Below the pieces are notes generated by a model. That model worked only from the letters and a program-made list of their open reading frames with translations. It was not told the origin of the DNA and searched no databases. A stretch of DNA of 64,000 nucleotides from Denitrobaculum sp965225735 (GTDB lineage: Bacteria > Pseudomonadota > Alphaproteobacteria > Kiloniellales > Kiloniellaceae), in NCBI GenBank assembly GCA_965225735.1, contig CBDDBN010000028.1, positions 310,001-374,000 on the forward strand. The letters run 5' to 3'. Shown here one piece after another: positions 1-8,454 of the stretch. How positions within the stretch are numbered: position 1 is the stretch's first letter; every line of letters starts with the position of its first letter. The position numbers were made by a program, and so were the translations under genes.

Positions 1-420
1 CTACTGATGATCTTCGGATGGCGATCGAGCGATCCCAGCTTTCTCTATGGCTTCGGCGTCTGGACCGGCCCGGTCACGACCCTCTTGATGCTCGCCGCCT
101 TTATCCTCTTCGGCGCGGCGAAACACCCAACGCGCATCAAGCGCTTCGTCCGGCACCCTCAGCTCACCGGGCTGGTCGTCTGGGCGATCGCGCACCTCCT
201 TTCCAACGGCGACAGCCGCTCCCTGGTGCTCTTCGGCGGACTGGGCCTCTGGGCTCTGGTCGAGATCTTCCTGATCTCCGCCCGCGAAGGGGCCTGGATC
301 AAGCCGGACGCGCCGGCGCTTGCCATCGAATTCAAGGGTCTCGCGATCAGCATCGCCATCTTTATCGGCGCAATGGCGCTGCATCCCTGGTTCGCCGGCG
401 TCCCGGTCATAGCGCGATAA
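1..420 (+). CDS. NnrU family membrane protein, 5' end cut off
   Basis: The reading frame is open at the left edge, so this is the C-terminal part (about 139 residues) of a longer integral membrane protein. It has three to four hydrophobic stretches and a HLLSNGD segment followed by a glycine-rich LFGGLGLWALVE helix, which is the recognisable core of NnrU. NnrU proteins are membrane proteins associated with nitrite/nitric oxide metabolism; the biochemical role is unsettled and the domain also occurs in plant Z-ISO carotenoid isomerases. No nir or nor genes are visible nearby, so no denitrification role can be claimed. The first ATG inside the window is not necessarily the start. Confidence 0.72.
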   Translation, partial: LLMIFGWRSSDPSFLYGFGVWTGPVTTLLMLAAFILFGAAKHPTRIKRFVRHPQLTGLVVWAIAHLLSNGDSRSLVLFGGLGLWALVEIFLISAREGAWIKPDAPALAIEFKGLAISIAIFIGAMALHPWFAGVPVIAR

Positions 421-506
421 ACCGAATGAGCATCCAAGTCGGGGCGGCCGTTCGGAAAAGGCTGCGTGAGTAGGTCTTTGCGGGCGAAAGGTGTTAGAAC
501 CACCTC

Positions 507-1106
507 ATGAGCGATATGCGGATCCCAAGCGACATTCTCGAAGGCCTTAAGGCGCGCCACGCCGAACCTCAGCGGCATTACCACACTTGGGCGCATATCG
601 AAGCCTTACTGGCCTGGTTCAACGAGACAAAGGCGCAGCTCACGGAGCCGCAGGCGGTCGAATTGGCCATTCTCTATCACGACGCCGTCTACGATCCGCG
701 CTCGAAAGACAACGAGGCACGGAGCGCGGCACTCATGCTCTCGGACCTCGAGAACCTGTTCCCGCGAAGCCTTATTACAAAAGCCGAAACCCTTATTCTT
801 GCCACCGCCGGGCATGCGCTGCCGGAAACCAGCGACGATAACCTGCTATCCGATTGCGCTTTCTTCCTCGATATGGACCTCTCGATCCTCGGCGCAGAGG
901 ACGAAGTCTTCGATGCTTACGAGGAGGCAATCCGCAAGGAATACGCCTTCGTCCCGCCGGAGGACTACCGGAAAGGCCGCGGCGCGATCCTGCAAAACTT
1001 CCTGGATCGGCAGCGGCTGTATTTCACAGCCCACTTCCGTGATCTCCTAGAGACCCGGGCGCGCCAAAACCTGCAGCGGAGCCTCGCGCAGCTAGCGCGG
1101 AGCTAG
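507..1106 (+). CDS. HD-superfamily metal-dependent phosphohydrolase
   Basis: A 199-residue soluble protein of the predicted HD phosphohydrolase group (COG4339 type). An N-terminal RHYHTWAHI motif (His24, His26, His30) is followed by YHDAVYDP with the HD dyad at His58-Asp59, and later conserved His and Asp residues (GHALPETSDD, DMDLSILG) complete a likely metal site. The family length is close to 200 residues, so the gene looks intact. The substrate is unknown; members are often annotated only as N-methyl-D-aspartate receptor NMDAR2C-like or HD domain proteins. It stands alone, with nothing in the neighbouring genes to suggest a pathway. Confidence 0.8.
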   Translation: MSDMRIPSDILEGLKARHAEPQRHYHTWAHIEALLAWFNETKAQLTEPQAVELAILYHDAVYDPRSKDNEARSAALMLSDLENLFPRSLITKAETLILATAGHALPETSDDNLLSDCAFFLDMDLSILGAEDEVFDAYEEAIRKEYAFVPPEDYRKGRGAILQNFLDRQRLYFTAHFRDLLETRARQNLQRSLAQLARS

Positions 1107-1128
1107 TCCGCGCGAAACTCCGCGCCAC

Positions 1129-1986
1129 CTACCACTGAGGCAGTCCGTTCTCGGCCCGATAAAAGTGCACAGCAAAGCGCCCATAGCTATCGGCATTCAT
1201 AAGAGCCTGCTCCTTCGTCAGACCCTTGGCGCGGAAGGAACCAGTGTCATCATCGGTGTAGCCGCTCTCACCAAAATCCGCGGTATTGGCGAATTTGTGC
1301 GTTGCCTCATGGATGAAGAGCTTCGTGGCGATCAGAGAATCGGACTTGATGCCACCGACACTCATATGGATATCGCCCTTGTAGCCCTGTCTCAATTGGC
1401 CGTTGCCTGGGTTGTAAGCCCCCGGCGTGCGGTGGGAGCGATTGGCGTTTGAGCCGTGATAGGTTGTTACATAACCCCTGGCGCCACCTGATTTATTGTA
1501 AACCTTAACCGACAGATCCGAGTTGTTCACGCCGGTGTTTGTCAGCCTCAGCACGGCCATAATGGCGTCGAACTCACTCGCGCTGGGGCCGTTGCTATAG
1601 TCCGTAAGGAAGTACTTACCCGCCCACTGCTTGAAACGATCACTCACGCCGTTTGCGCCGTGTGTTTGCATGTAGCCGATCGTTGTATCGAGCGCCAATC
1701 TACTTTCATTGACGGCATCGATCAGACCGCTTCTGACTTCGCTGCCGGATTTGAAGACTGCGGCGTAACTATATTTCACATGTACCTGACCGCCTTGCGG
1801 TGGTTTCAGGTTACCTCCAGAAAGATAGAGTTTCGGCACGGATTGAGTCTCCCGCTTTGTGATACCACCCAAAGAACGAGTCCTGGCCCGCGCACTCATA
1901 TTGAACGAGTGGGCAGGCTGTCGCACTCGGAAAGGTTGCCTTAATTCTTGTGCCGATTGTGTGTAAAATGAAGCTGGCCTGCTCAA
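1129..1986 (-). CDS. Aspzincin-like (M35 / lysine-specific metallo-endopeptidase type) zinc peptidase
   Basis: A 285-residue protein whose C-terminus carries a zinc-peptidase signature: IHEATH (HExxH, His226-His230) followed about 35 residues later by NADSYGRF, where Asp266 would be the third ligand. HExxH plus a downstream NADSY block is the pattern of aspzincins of the lysine-specific metallo-endopeptidase group. No convincing N-terminal signal peptide is seen: the first 50 residues are Ser/Arg/Gln-rich and polar. It may therefore be cytoplasmic, exported by a non-Sec route, or have another start. Such domains in bacteria are often secreted toxins or polymorphic-effector tips, but no secretion or immunity gene adjoins it. 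Function is inferred from the motif only. Confidence 0.7.
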   Translation of the reverse strand: MSRPASFYTQSAQELRQPFRVRQPAHSFNMSARARTRSLGGITKRETQSVPKLYLSGGNLKPPQGGQVHVKYSYAAVFKSGSEVRSGLIDAVNESRLALDTTIGYMQTHGANGVSDRFKQWAGKYFLTDYSNGPSASEFDAIMAVLRLTNTGVNNSDLSVKVYNKSGGARGYVTTYHGSNANRSHRTPGAYNPGNGQLRQGYKGDIHMSVGGIKSDSLIATKLFIHEATHKFANTADFGESGYTDDDTGSFRAKGLTKEQALMNADSYGRFAVHFYRAENGLPQW

Positions 1987-2046
1987 AGCCAGAGGGTCAA
2001 AAAAACAGGCGGGCTGGAAGTGAATTGGCTCGCCCTCTAGAGAGCC

Positions 2047-3312
2047 TCAAACCGTTTTTTCACCCGGTCCTCTGTATTCCAGATACTTGCGCTGGATAGC
2101 GATGTGATCCGCGATATGCTTCGCGTCGTGCCATACGCCCCAAAGGAAGGTTGAGCCGCGACGCGATTGCCAGGGCAGTCCCAGGAAATAAACGCCGGGC
2201 TCTGAAGAGACGCCGCGCTGATGCTTCGGCTTCCCGGTTTCGTCGAAGGCCTCGACCTGAAGCCACTCGAAATCCTGACGAAAACCGGTCGCCCAGATGA
2301 TCGAGGCGATCCCCGTCTCCGCAAGATCCAGCTCCCGGATCGGATGGATCAGGCACGCGGGGTCGGGATAAGCTGTGCGGGCTTCCGGCTCTTCCGGTAA
2401 ATCGATGCCGGTCCGCGCCACATAGGCATCGGCGGCATCCAGCATGCCCAGATAACTCGCATCGCCCTTGTCGATGTTATCGCGCAGGTCACCGGCAAAG
2501 GTCATGACACCTTCGCGGAACGCCTGAGTCAGCCCGAGCAGTGTGATCCCCTCGCCCGCCAGGCGGCGAAAGTCGATGGTCCGGCCACCATAGGCGCCGC
2601 TCACGGCGATGGTCACATGTTCCGTGCCTGGCGCGAGCGCCTCGATATCCCATAGACCGAGCACGCCAAGCCACCAAACGAAGTCCCGGCCCCGATAAGC
2701 GCGCGGCGGCCGCTCATGCGGACCGACCGACAGGTAGACATCCCGGCCCGCGCGACTCAACTCGTCCGCAATCTGCGTGCCGGACGAGCCCGCTCCTACG
2801 ATAAGGACGCCCCCTTCGGGCAGCTGTTCGGGGTTCCGGTAGTGAAAGGAGTGGAGCTGCGTTAGCCCAGCCTCTTCCGGCACGATCGGCGGGATCACCG
2901 GATGCTGAAAGGCGCCCGTCGCCGCGACAATGCTCTTGGCTTCGATCGGCCCATCGGACGTTTCCACGCGAAAGAGGCCGCGCCCCTCCAGCCGCTCGGC
3001 CTTCAACACCTCGACGCCGGTGCGGATGGGCGCTTCGACCATCTTCGCGTAGTCCAGCAGATAGTCGGCGACCTGCTCCTTGCCTGGAAAACCGTCCGGA
3101 TTGAAAGACGCAAACTCCAGGTTCGGAAAGCGGTCATGCCAGGCCGGCCCGTTGGCGACCAACGAGTCCCAGCGCCCGGAGCGCCAGGCCTCCGCGACCC
3201 GGTTCTTCTCCAGGACCAGATGCGGCACCGCGTTGTTGCGCAGGTGCTCGCTCAACGCGATCCCCGCCTGCCCCGCGCCCACCACCAGCGTATCGACTTG
3301 TTCCACCGCCAC
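2047..3312 (-). CDS. Flavin-containing monooxygenase / FAD-NADPH oxidoreductase
   Basis: A 421-residue two-dinucleotide-fold enzyme. The FAD motif GAGQAG is at residues 12-17, a second Rossmann motif VGAGSSGTQIA for NADPH lies near residue 170, and an ATG-containing IIWATGF motif is near the C-terminus. This layout fits the YUCCA/Baeyer-Villiger-like flavin monooxygenases often annotated as NAD(P)/FAD-dependent oxidoreductases, which oxygenate small organic, nitrogen or sulfur compounds. The GTG start is preceded by a GAGGAA ribosome-binding site seven bases upstream, which supports it. The gene appears monocistronic, and its substrate cannot be read from the context. Confidence 0.85.
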   Translation of the reverse strand: MAVEQVDTLVVGAGQAGIALSEHLRNNAVPHLVLEKNRVAEAWRSGRWDSLVANGPAWHDRFPNLEFASFNPDGFPGKEQVADYLLDYAKMVEAPIRTGVEVLKAERLEGRGLFRVETSDGPIEAKSIVAATGAFQHPVIPPIVPEEAGLTQLHSFHYRNPEQLPEGGVLIVGAGSSGTQIADELSRAGRDVYLSVGPHERPPRAYRGRDFVWWLGVLGLWDIEALAPGTEHVTIAVSGAYGGRTIDFRRLAGEGITLLGLTQAFREGVMTFAGDLRDNIDKGDASYLGMLDAADAYVARTGIDLPEEPEARTAYPDPACLIHPIRELDLAETGIASIIWATGFRQDFEWLQVEAFDETGKPKHQRGVSSEPGVYFLGLPWQSRRGSTFLWGVWHDAKHIADHIAIQRKYLEYRGPGEKTV

Positions 3313-3558
3313 GACAGAGTTCCTCTTTCAGGGCGCTTTCACGCAACGCCCAATCGAGACTCACTCTAGCCAAAGCGACAAAGATCGGAAAATACGCATT
3401 CGAAAAGCTCTGGTTCGGCTTTGGCTAAGCGATGGGGCTTGGTTGCGCTAAAGCGTGAACGTCGAGCCACGCGCCTTTGGTTTGTATCCATTTCCCTGTG
3501 CAGTTAGTTTAAGTTGCATTGCTTTTCACGAATCAGGTTCGGTAAACGGTTTCAGAAC

Positions 3559-4095
3559 ATGACCCAATCCATTTCATTCACTTACCCCGGGATCGAACCG
3601 TCTCTTTTTTGGAGATCAACCAAGGCCATCACTAAAGCACGGGGTAAAAACAAGTCCCACACCCGCTTATGGACGGTTGCCGCTTGGTTCGCGCTCGTAT
3701 TTGCGATGCTTGGGGTGTTGCAATTGGACGTCTTGCAAGATGCGAGAACGAAACCGCTGGTCGGTGCATTTGTTACGGGCGTTATATTCATGGCGATAGC
3801 TGCGTACGCCAGTATATGGATCCAGCGCAAAAGGATGAGCACCATCCTCACTCAAACACAAACACTGCAAGGGACAGTTTCTGTTGAACTGGGTCCCGAT
3901 GGTTTCCGGGCCGAATCCGCGTTCGGAGACTGTTTTCTCAAGTGGCAAGGCATTGAGGAAATTCACGATCTGCAGACGGGCACAGGTCTGCGCAGCGGGC
4001 TGATGATCTATCCCCTCCCAAACGAAGCCCTTCCCGAGGGTCTCACCCCCGAAGACTTCCGGCAAAAACTTGAAGCCTGGCGTGCGGAATCCTGA
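3559..4095 (+). CDS. YcxB-like membrane protein
   Basis: About 178 residues. Two hydrophobic segments (around LWTVAAWFALVFAMLGVL and PLVGAFVTGVIFMAIAAYASI) are followed by a soluble C-terminal domain. That domain has the pattern of YcxB-like proteins: an E-L-G-P-D-G-F strand, then a W-x-x-I-E-E-I segment and an ending where a short hydrophobic stretch (YPLPNEAL) precedes a charged helix. An in-frame start exists 45 bases upstream, but this ATG opens a more natural N-terminus. Function is unknown for the family. It is isolated between convergent and divergent neighbours and somewhat less GC-rich than the flanking genes. Confidence 0.6.
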   Translation: MTQSISFTYPGIEPSLFWRSTKAITKARGKNKSHTRLWTVAAWFALVFAMLGVLQLDVLQDARTKPLVGAFVTGVIFMAIAAYASIWIQRKRMSTILTQTQTLQGTVSVELGPDGFRAESAFGDCFLKWQGIEEIHDLQTGTGLRSGLMIYPLPNEALPEGLTPEDFRQKLEAWRAES

Positions 4096-4307
4096 GCCAG
4101 TTTTTAAGCGCTCCCACCCCATTCACACCAAAATCCCCCGAATCTTGACGTCATCCGCCCTCCATTTCTAGAGGGTGTCACGAAACCAACCGGCACTTTA
4201 GTCGCGTGTGCCTGGAATTCGCGCACAGCGTGATTATCTACAGAATATCAATCTGTTAGCCCCCTCGAAGATCACGCTTCTGTGATGTCTGACAAGCGGT
4301 TTCGATG

Positions 4308-4342
4308 CTCAAAATGATTCTGCAATTTAAAATCATTCTAAA
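4308..4342 (+). promoter_or_regulatory. Tandem Irr-type ICE-like boxes upstream of sitA
   Basis: Positions 4326-4342 read TTTAAAATCATTCTAAA, one mismatch from the alphaproteobacterial iron control element TTTAGAATNATTCTAAA bound by Irr. A second, weaker copy (AAAATGATTCT core) is centred exactly 18 bp upstream, at 4316. The better box ends five bases before a TTGACA hexamer. Boxes upstream of -35 suggest activation or combined control under iron limitation. The identification rests on consensus matching. Confidence 0.6.
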
Positions 4343-4347
4343 ATATC

Positions 4348-4378
4348 TTGACAATTGCGAACCGCTCGCATTTATATC
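4348..4378 (+). promoter_or_regulatory. Probable sigma-70 promoter of sitABCD
   Basis: A perfect TTGACA at 4348-4353 is followed 17-19 bases later by an AT-rich TTTATATC, which provides a weak -10 element. It directly follows the ICE-like boxes and lies about 50 bases upstream of the sitA start. Confidence 0.5.
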
Positions 4379-4424
4379 TAGGCAGGCTCATTTCCTGAGA
4401 GATGGATGTTCGAGGGAGACACCC

Positions 4425-5357
4425 ATGCTGACCCGGCTTTTGAAGACTACTTCTCACGCGGCCCTGTTCTCGCTTTTCGCGGCAGGCGCTTTCGTTGCAA
4501 GCGCCGTTTCGACGAACGCCCAGGCCGAGGACAAGATGAAAGTCGTGACGACCTTCACCGTTCTTGCCGACATGGCGTCGAACGTGGCGGGCGATGCGGC
4601 CGAGGTGGTTTCCATCACCAAACCGGGCGCCGAGATTCATGGTTATGAGCCCACCCCGCGCGATATCGTGCGCGCCGCCGACGCGGACCTGATCTTGTGG
4701 AACGGCATGAACCTGGAGCTCTGGTTCGCGCAGTTCCTCTCCAACATGGAAGACGTCCCCTCGGTCACCCTGACGGAGGGGATCGACCCCATCTCCATCG
4801 CGTCGGGCAGCTATGAGGGCAAGCCCAACCCCCATGCCTGGATGGGTCTCGACAACGCCCTGATCTACATCGACAACATCGCGGCGGCTTTCATCGCGCA
4901 GGACCCCGCGAACGCCGAGGTCTATAAAAAGAACGCCGCTGCTTACAAAGACGAACTGCGGGCAACCATTCAGCCTCTGCGCGCCGCCATTGCCCAGATC
5001 CCGGAAGACCGGCGCTGGCTGGTCACCTGCGAAGGCGCCTTTAGCTACCTGGCCCGGGACTTCGGCCTGAAGGAGCTCTACCTTTGGCCTATGAATGCGG
5101 ATCAGGTCGGCACACCGCAGCAGGTGCGCGCCGTGATCGACGGTGTTACCGACAACAACATCCCCGTGGTCTTCTGCGAAAGCACCGTAAACACCGCCCC
5201 CGCCAAGCAGGTCGCCCGCGAAACCGGTGCCCACTATGGCGGCGAGCTCTACGTCGACTCGCTGAGCGCGGCGGACGGCGCCGTGCCCACCTACCTCGAT
5301 CTGCTCAAGGTGACCGCCACCCGGGTGACCGAGGGCCTCACAGCAGCAACCAACTAA
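4425..5357 (+). CDS. sitA: Manganese/iron ABC transporter substrate-binding protein (cluster 9)
   Basis: A 310-residue periplasmic metal-binding protein. A Sec signal peptide ends at AQA-ED, after which VVTTFTVLADMASNVAG opens a classic ZnuA/SitA-like fold. Metal ligands are visible: His in GAEIHGYEPTPRD, His in NPHAWMGLDNA, Glu in CEGAFSYLARD and Asp near the C-terminus. There is no His-rich acidic loop, which argues against a ZnuA zinc protein and for the Mn/Fe SitA/MntA class. An upstream in-frame start would add 40 residues of non-signal sequence; the chosen ATG sits behind GAGGGAG and gives a proper leader. It is the first gene of the four-gene importer operon and follows Irr-type boxes. 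Confidence 0.88.
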   Translation: MLTRLLKTTSHAALFSLFAAGAFVASAVSTNAQAEDKMKVVTTFTVLADMASNVAGDAAEVVSITKPGAEIHGYEPTPRDIVRAADADLILWNGMNLELWFAQFLSNMEDVPSVTLTEGIDPISIASGSYEGKPNPHAWMGLDNALIYIDNIAAAFIAQDPANAEVYKKNAAAYKDELRATIQPLRAAIAQIPEDRRWLVTCEGAFSYLARDFGLKELYLWPMNADQVGTPQQVRAVIDGVTDNNIPVVFCESTVNTAPAKQVARETGAHYGGELYVDSLSAADGAVPTYLDLLKVTATRVTEGLTAATN

Positions 5358-5384
5358 CCCCGCGACCTTCAGGGAACCTGTCCG

Positions 5385-6326
5385 ATGTTCGCCATCTCGC
5401 ACTTCAGTCCGCTGGAAACCGCCGCCGCCTTTTTGGACAAGCGCGCGCGGCCGGTCACGGGATACGCGGGGGTCATCGATGACGCCAACGACGGTCTTAT
5501 GGCGCGGGACATCACGGTCACCTACCGTAACGGCCATACCGCGCTCTGGGGCGCGAGCTTCGAAATTCCGCGCGGCAGCGTCACCGCTCTGGTCGGGGTC
5601 AATGGCGCCGGGAAGTCGACCCTCTTCAAAGCCATCATGGGCTTCGTCAACACCTCCAGCGGCGAGATCAAGGTCCTGGGACAGGATGTGAAATCGGCCC
5701 TGAGCCAGAACCTGGTCGCCTACGTCCCGCAATCCGAAGAGGTCGACTGGTCCTTTCCCGTGCTGGTCGAGGACGTGGTGATGATGGGCCGCTACGGCCA
5801 TATGGGTTTCCTGCGCCGCCCCACAACGGCCGACCGCGCGGCGGTCGATCAGGCGCTCAAGCGGGTCAATATGCAGGACTACCGCCACCGCCAGATCGGC
5901 GAGCTTTCCGGCGGTCAGCGCAAGCGCGTCTTCCTGGCCCGTGCCCTGGCCCAGGACGGCCAGTTGATCCTGCTGGACGAACCCTTCACCGGCGTCGACG
6001 TGAAGACCGAGGAACAGATCATCGCCCTCCTGCAGGAGCTGAGGGACGAAGGCCGGGTCATGCTGGTCTCCACCCACAATCTCGGCTCGGTGCCTGAGTT
6101 CTGCGACCGCACCATTCTGGTCAAGGGCACGGTGCTGGACTACGGCCTGACGGAACAGACCTTCACCCGGGAGAACCTGGAGGCGGCCTTCGGTGGCGTG
6201 CTGCGGCACTTCACCCTGAGCGGCCCGGCGCTGCACGACGATGAGGACCCACGCGAAGTCACCATCCTGACCGACGACGAACGGCCCTTCGTGCAGTACG
6301 GCGACAAGACGCAGCGCAGATCATGA
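5385..6326 (+). CDS. sitB: Manganese/iron ABC transporter ATP-binding protein
   Basis: A 313-residue ABC ATPase. Walker A GVNGAGKST is at about 71-79, the signature LSGGQRKR begins at 174, Walker B LILLDEP is at 194-200, and the switch His is in STHN (231). The sequence SEEVDWSFPVLVEDVVMMGRYG is typical of the Mn/Zn/Fe importer ATPases. An unusual N-terminal extension of about 38 residues precedes the first ATPase strand; an internal Met at residue 39 could be the true start. The C-terminal tail of some 45 acidic residues is common in SitB. The stop overlaps the next start by four bases (ATGA), indicating translational coupling with sitC. Confidence 0.9.
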   Translation: MFAISHFSPLETAAAFLDKRARPVTGYAGVIDDANDGLMARDITVTYRNGHTALWGASFEIPRGSVTALVGVNGAGKSTLFKAIMGFVNTSSGEIKVLGQDVKSALSQNLVAYVPQSEEVDWSFPVLVEDVVMMGRYGHMGFLRRPTTADRAAVDQALKRVNMQDYRHRQIGELSGGQRKRVFLARALAQDGQLILLDEPFTGVDVKTEEQIIALLQELRDEGRVMLVSTHNLGSVPEFCDRTILVKGTVLDYGLTEQTFTRENLEAAFGGVLRHFTLSGPALHDDEDPREVTILTDDERPFVQYGDKTQRRS

Positions 6327-7234
6327 CCCAGTACCTGCTCGAGCCCTTCACTTACGGATACATGACCAACGCCATGTGGGTGGCGGCTCTGGTGGGCGGT
6401 GTCTGCGCCTTCCTCTCGGCCTATCTGATGCTGAAAGGCTGGTCGCTGATCGGCGACGCCCTCGCCCACTCCGTCGTGCCCGGCGTTGCGGGGGCCTTCG
6501 TTCTGGGCCTGCCTCTGGCCATGGGCGCCTTTATCTCCGGCGCGCTCGCCGCCGGCGCCATGCTGTTTCTCTCAGAGCGTTCGGGCCTCAAGGTCGATGT
6601 CATCATCGGGCTGATCTTCACCTCCTTCTTCGGGCTCGGCCTCTTCATCGCCTCGCTCAATCCCATCTCGGTCTCGATCCAGACCATCACCATGGGCAAC
6701 ATCCTGGCGATCACGCCCGAAGATACCCTACAGCTGGTCATCATCGCCGCGGTCTCCCTGATCGTCCTGATCGCCAAGTGGAAGGACCTGATGGTCACCT
6801 TCTTCGACGAGAGCCACGCCCGCGCCATCGGCCTGCGCCCCGGTCTACTGAAGGCAGTCTTCTTCGTCCTGCTCTCGGCGTCGGTTGTGGCGGCAATGCA
6901 AACCGTGGGCGCCTTCCTGGTGATTGCCATGGTGGTGACGCCTGGCGCGACCGCTTATCTGCTTTGCGACCGCTTCCCGCGCCTGATCGCGACCTCCGTG
7001 ATGATCGGATCGGTCACCAGCTTCCTCGGCGCTTACCTGAGCTACTTCATCGATGGCGCGACGGGCGGGATCATCGTCTGTTTGCAGACCCTGGTGTTCC
7101 TCTCGGTCTTCATCTTGGCCCCCAAACACGGCCTGCTAGCGGCGCGGCGCAAAGCCGCGCACGGGCGCAGGCCGGAGACGAAGCCGGTCAAGGCCTATCC
7201 CAAACCGGCTGAAGAGCTAAAGGGCGTCGCGTGA
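6323..7234 (+). CDS. sitC: Manganese/iron ABC transporter permease 1
   Basis: A 303-residue ABC-3 family permease with eight or so hydrophobic helices. The family hallmark MLKGWSLIGDALAHSVVPGVAGAF lies near residue 35, and the conserved TVGAFLVIAMVVTPGATAYLL segment lies in the second half. It forms the membrane pore together with the following permease. It is coupled by ATGA overlaps to both the ATPase gene upstream and the second permease gene downstream. The C-terminal tail is basic and cytoplasmic. Specificity (Mn and/or Fe) is inferred from the substrate-binding protein and the ICE-like boxes. Confidence 0.9.
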   Translation: MTQYLLEPFTYGYMTNAMWVAALVGGVCAFLSAYLMLKGWSLIGDALAHSVVPGVAGAFVLGLPLAMGAFISGALAAGAMLFLSERSGLKVDVIIGLIFTSFFGLGLFIASLNPISVSIQTITMGNILAITPEDTLQLVIIAAVSLIVLIAKWKDLMVTFFDESHARAIGLRPGLLKAVFFVLLSASVVAAMQTVGAFLVIAMVVTPGATAYLLCDRFPRLIATSVMIGSVTSFLGAYLSYFIDGATGGIIVCLQTLVFLSVFILAPKHGLLAARRKAAHGRRPETKPVKAYPKPAEELKGVA

Positions 7235-8121
7235 TGGAGACCCTGCTTCTGCCCTTCCAGTTCGGCTTCATGCAGAACGCCTTCCTGATCGCGATCCTGA
7301 TCTCGGTGCCGACCGCACTGCTCTCCTGCTTCCTGGTGATGAAGGGCTGGGCGCTGATGGGCGACGCGGTCAGCCACGCGGTGCTGCCGGGCATCGTCCT
7401 GGCCTACATCTTCGGCTTCCCCCTGATCCTGGGCGCCTTCGCGGCGGGCATGACCTGCGCCGTGGCGACCGGTTATCTCTCCGGCAACAGCCGCGTTAAG
7501 CAGGACACGGTCATGGGCGTCGTCTTCTCCGGAATGTTCGGCCTCGGCATCGTCCTCTACGTCTCGGTGGAGACCAACGCCCACCTCGACCACATCCTCT
7601 TCGGCAATATGCTTGGTGTGGACAGCCAAGAGCTCTGGACCGCCGGCATCATCGCCGCCGGCGTCAGCCTGCTGCTGGCCCTGAAGTGGAAAGACTGGCT
7701 CCTGCACAGCTTCGATCCGGGCCAAGCCAAGGCATCCGGTCTTTGGGTCAACTGGCTGCACTATGGCCTGCTCGCCGCCCTCTCCCTGACCATCGTCGCA
7801 ACCCTCAGCGCCGCCGGCCTGATCCTCGCCATCGGCCTCCTGATCGCCCCCGGCGCCATCGCCTTTCTGCTGGCGCGCAGGTTCTCTACCATGCTCTGGC
7901 TCTCGGTCGTGATCTGCGCAACCTCGATGCTCTCGGGCATCTATCTCAGCTTCTTCCTGGACAGCGCCCCTGCCCCCACCGTCGTGCTGATCCTGACGGC
8001 GCTTTTCCTGGTGGCTTTTGTGCGGCGTCAGATTTTGAACAGGAGGACTTCGATGCGGCGGGTCGAGGGAGCGCAAACCTCCGGATCTCCCCTGGGAGCA
8101 CTGCCCTCGAAAAGCACCTGA
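7231..8121 (+). CDS. sitD: Manganese/iron ABC transporter permease 2
   Basis: A 296-residue ABC-3 family permease homologous to the preceding one: MKGWALMGDAVSHAVLPGIVLAY near residue 35 and LILAIGLLIAPGAIAFLLARRF in the C-terminal half. Its start overlaps the sitC stop by four bases. Two different permeases in tandem are characteristic of Sit systems; Znu systems normally have one. It ends the operon. No strong intrinsic terminator is evident immediately downstream. Confidence 0.9.
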   Translation: MMETLLLPFQFGFMQNAFLIAILISVPTALLSCFLVMKGWALMGDAVSHAVLPGIVLAYIFGFPLILGAFAAGMTCAVATGYLSGNSRVKQDTVMGVVFSGMFGLGIVLYVSVETNAHLDHILFGNMLGVDSQELWTAGIIAAGVSLLLALKWKDWLLHSFDPGQAKASGLWVNWLHYGLLAALSLTIVATLSAAGLILAIGLLIAPGAIAFLLARRFSTMLWLSVVICATSMLSGIYLSFFLDSAPAPTVVLILTALFLVAFVRRQILNRRTSMRRVEGAQTSGSPLGALPSKST

Positions 8122-8250
8122 CGGGTCGACAAGACAACTCAGATCACGGCAATTCACGAAGCCAGTCGATTAGCGTTGGCAAACTGTGCCGTACAGTTGC
8201 AAAGTTGTTTACTTCCAACCGCTGACGTGATGACAAGAGGGAAATCAACG

Positions 8251-8454
8251 ATGAGCACGCATTTCAGCGATGAAGCGCAGAACCGTCTCGAAGCTCTGGA
8301 TGCAGAGCGCGAATTGGTGAAGTCACGCTGGGAAAGATACGAACTGACTGGCGAAGCGCTCGACCACAGCGACATAACGGCCTGGACGGGAGGACTAAAC
8401 GATACACCGTCCGGTAACGCAGAGAGCGACGACAGTAACACTGTCTCCACCTGA
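8251..8454 (+). CDS. Short CopG-type antitoxin-like protein, probably a relic
   Basis: A 67-residue acidic protein. Residues about 21-42 (W-E-R-Y-E-L-T-G-E-A-L-D-H-S-D-I-T-A-W) match the C-terminal toxin-wrapping segment of CopG/ribbon-helix-helix antitoxins, where a W..Y..TG...H..V..WL pattern is usual. The N-terminal ribbon-helix-helix half appears shortened: only FSDEAQNRLEALD resembles the first strand and helix. The TGA stop overlaps the ATG of a ParE-like stub, the classic antitoxin-toxin arrangement. This suggests an internally deleted antitoxin whose toxin partner is broken. A longer upstream frame start is possible but reads poorly. Confidence 0.5.
   Translation: MSTHFSDEAQNRLEALDAERELVKSRWERYELTGEALDHSDITAWTGGLNDTPSGNAESDDSNTVST

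Noticed and set aside
4338..6236. A 632-codon open frame on the minus strand across sitA and sitB
   Set aside because: It lies antisense to two strongly supported genes, has no recognisable domain and arises from high GC.
4425..8121. A zinc (Znu) rather than Mn/Fe importer
   Set aside because: The binding protein lacks the His/Asp-rich loop of ZnuA, there are two permeases, and the upstream boxes are of Irr type rather than Zur type.
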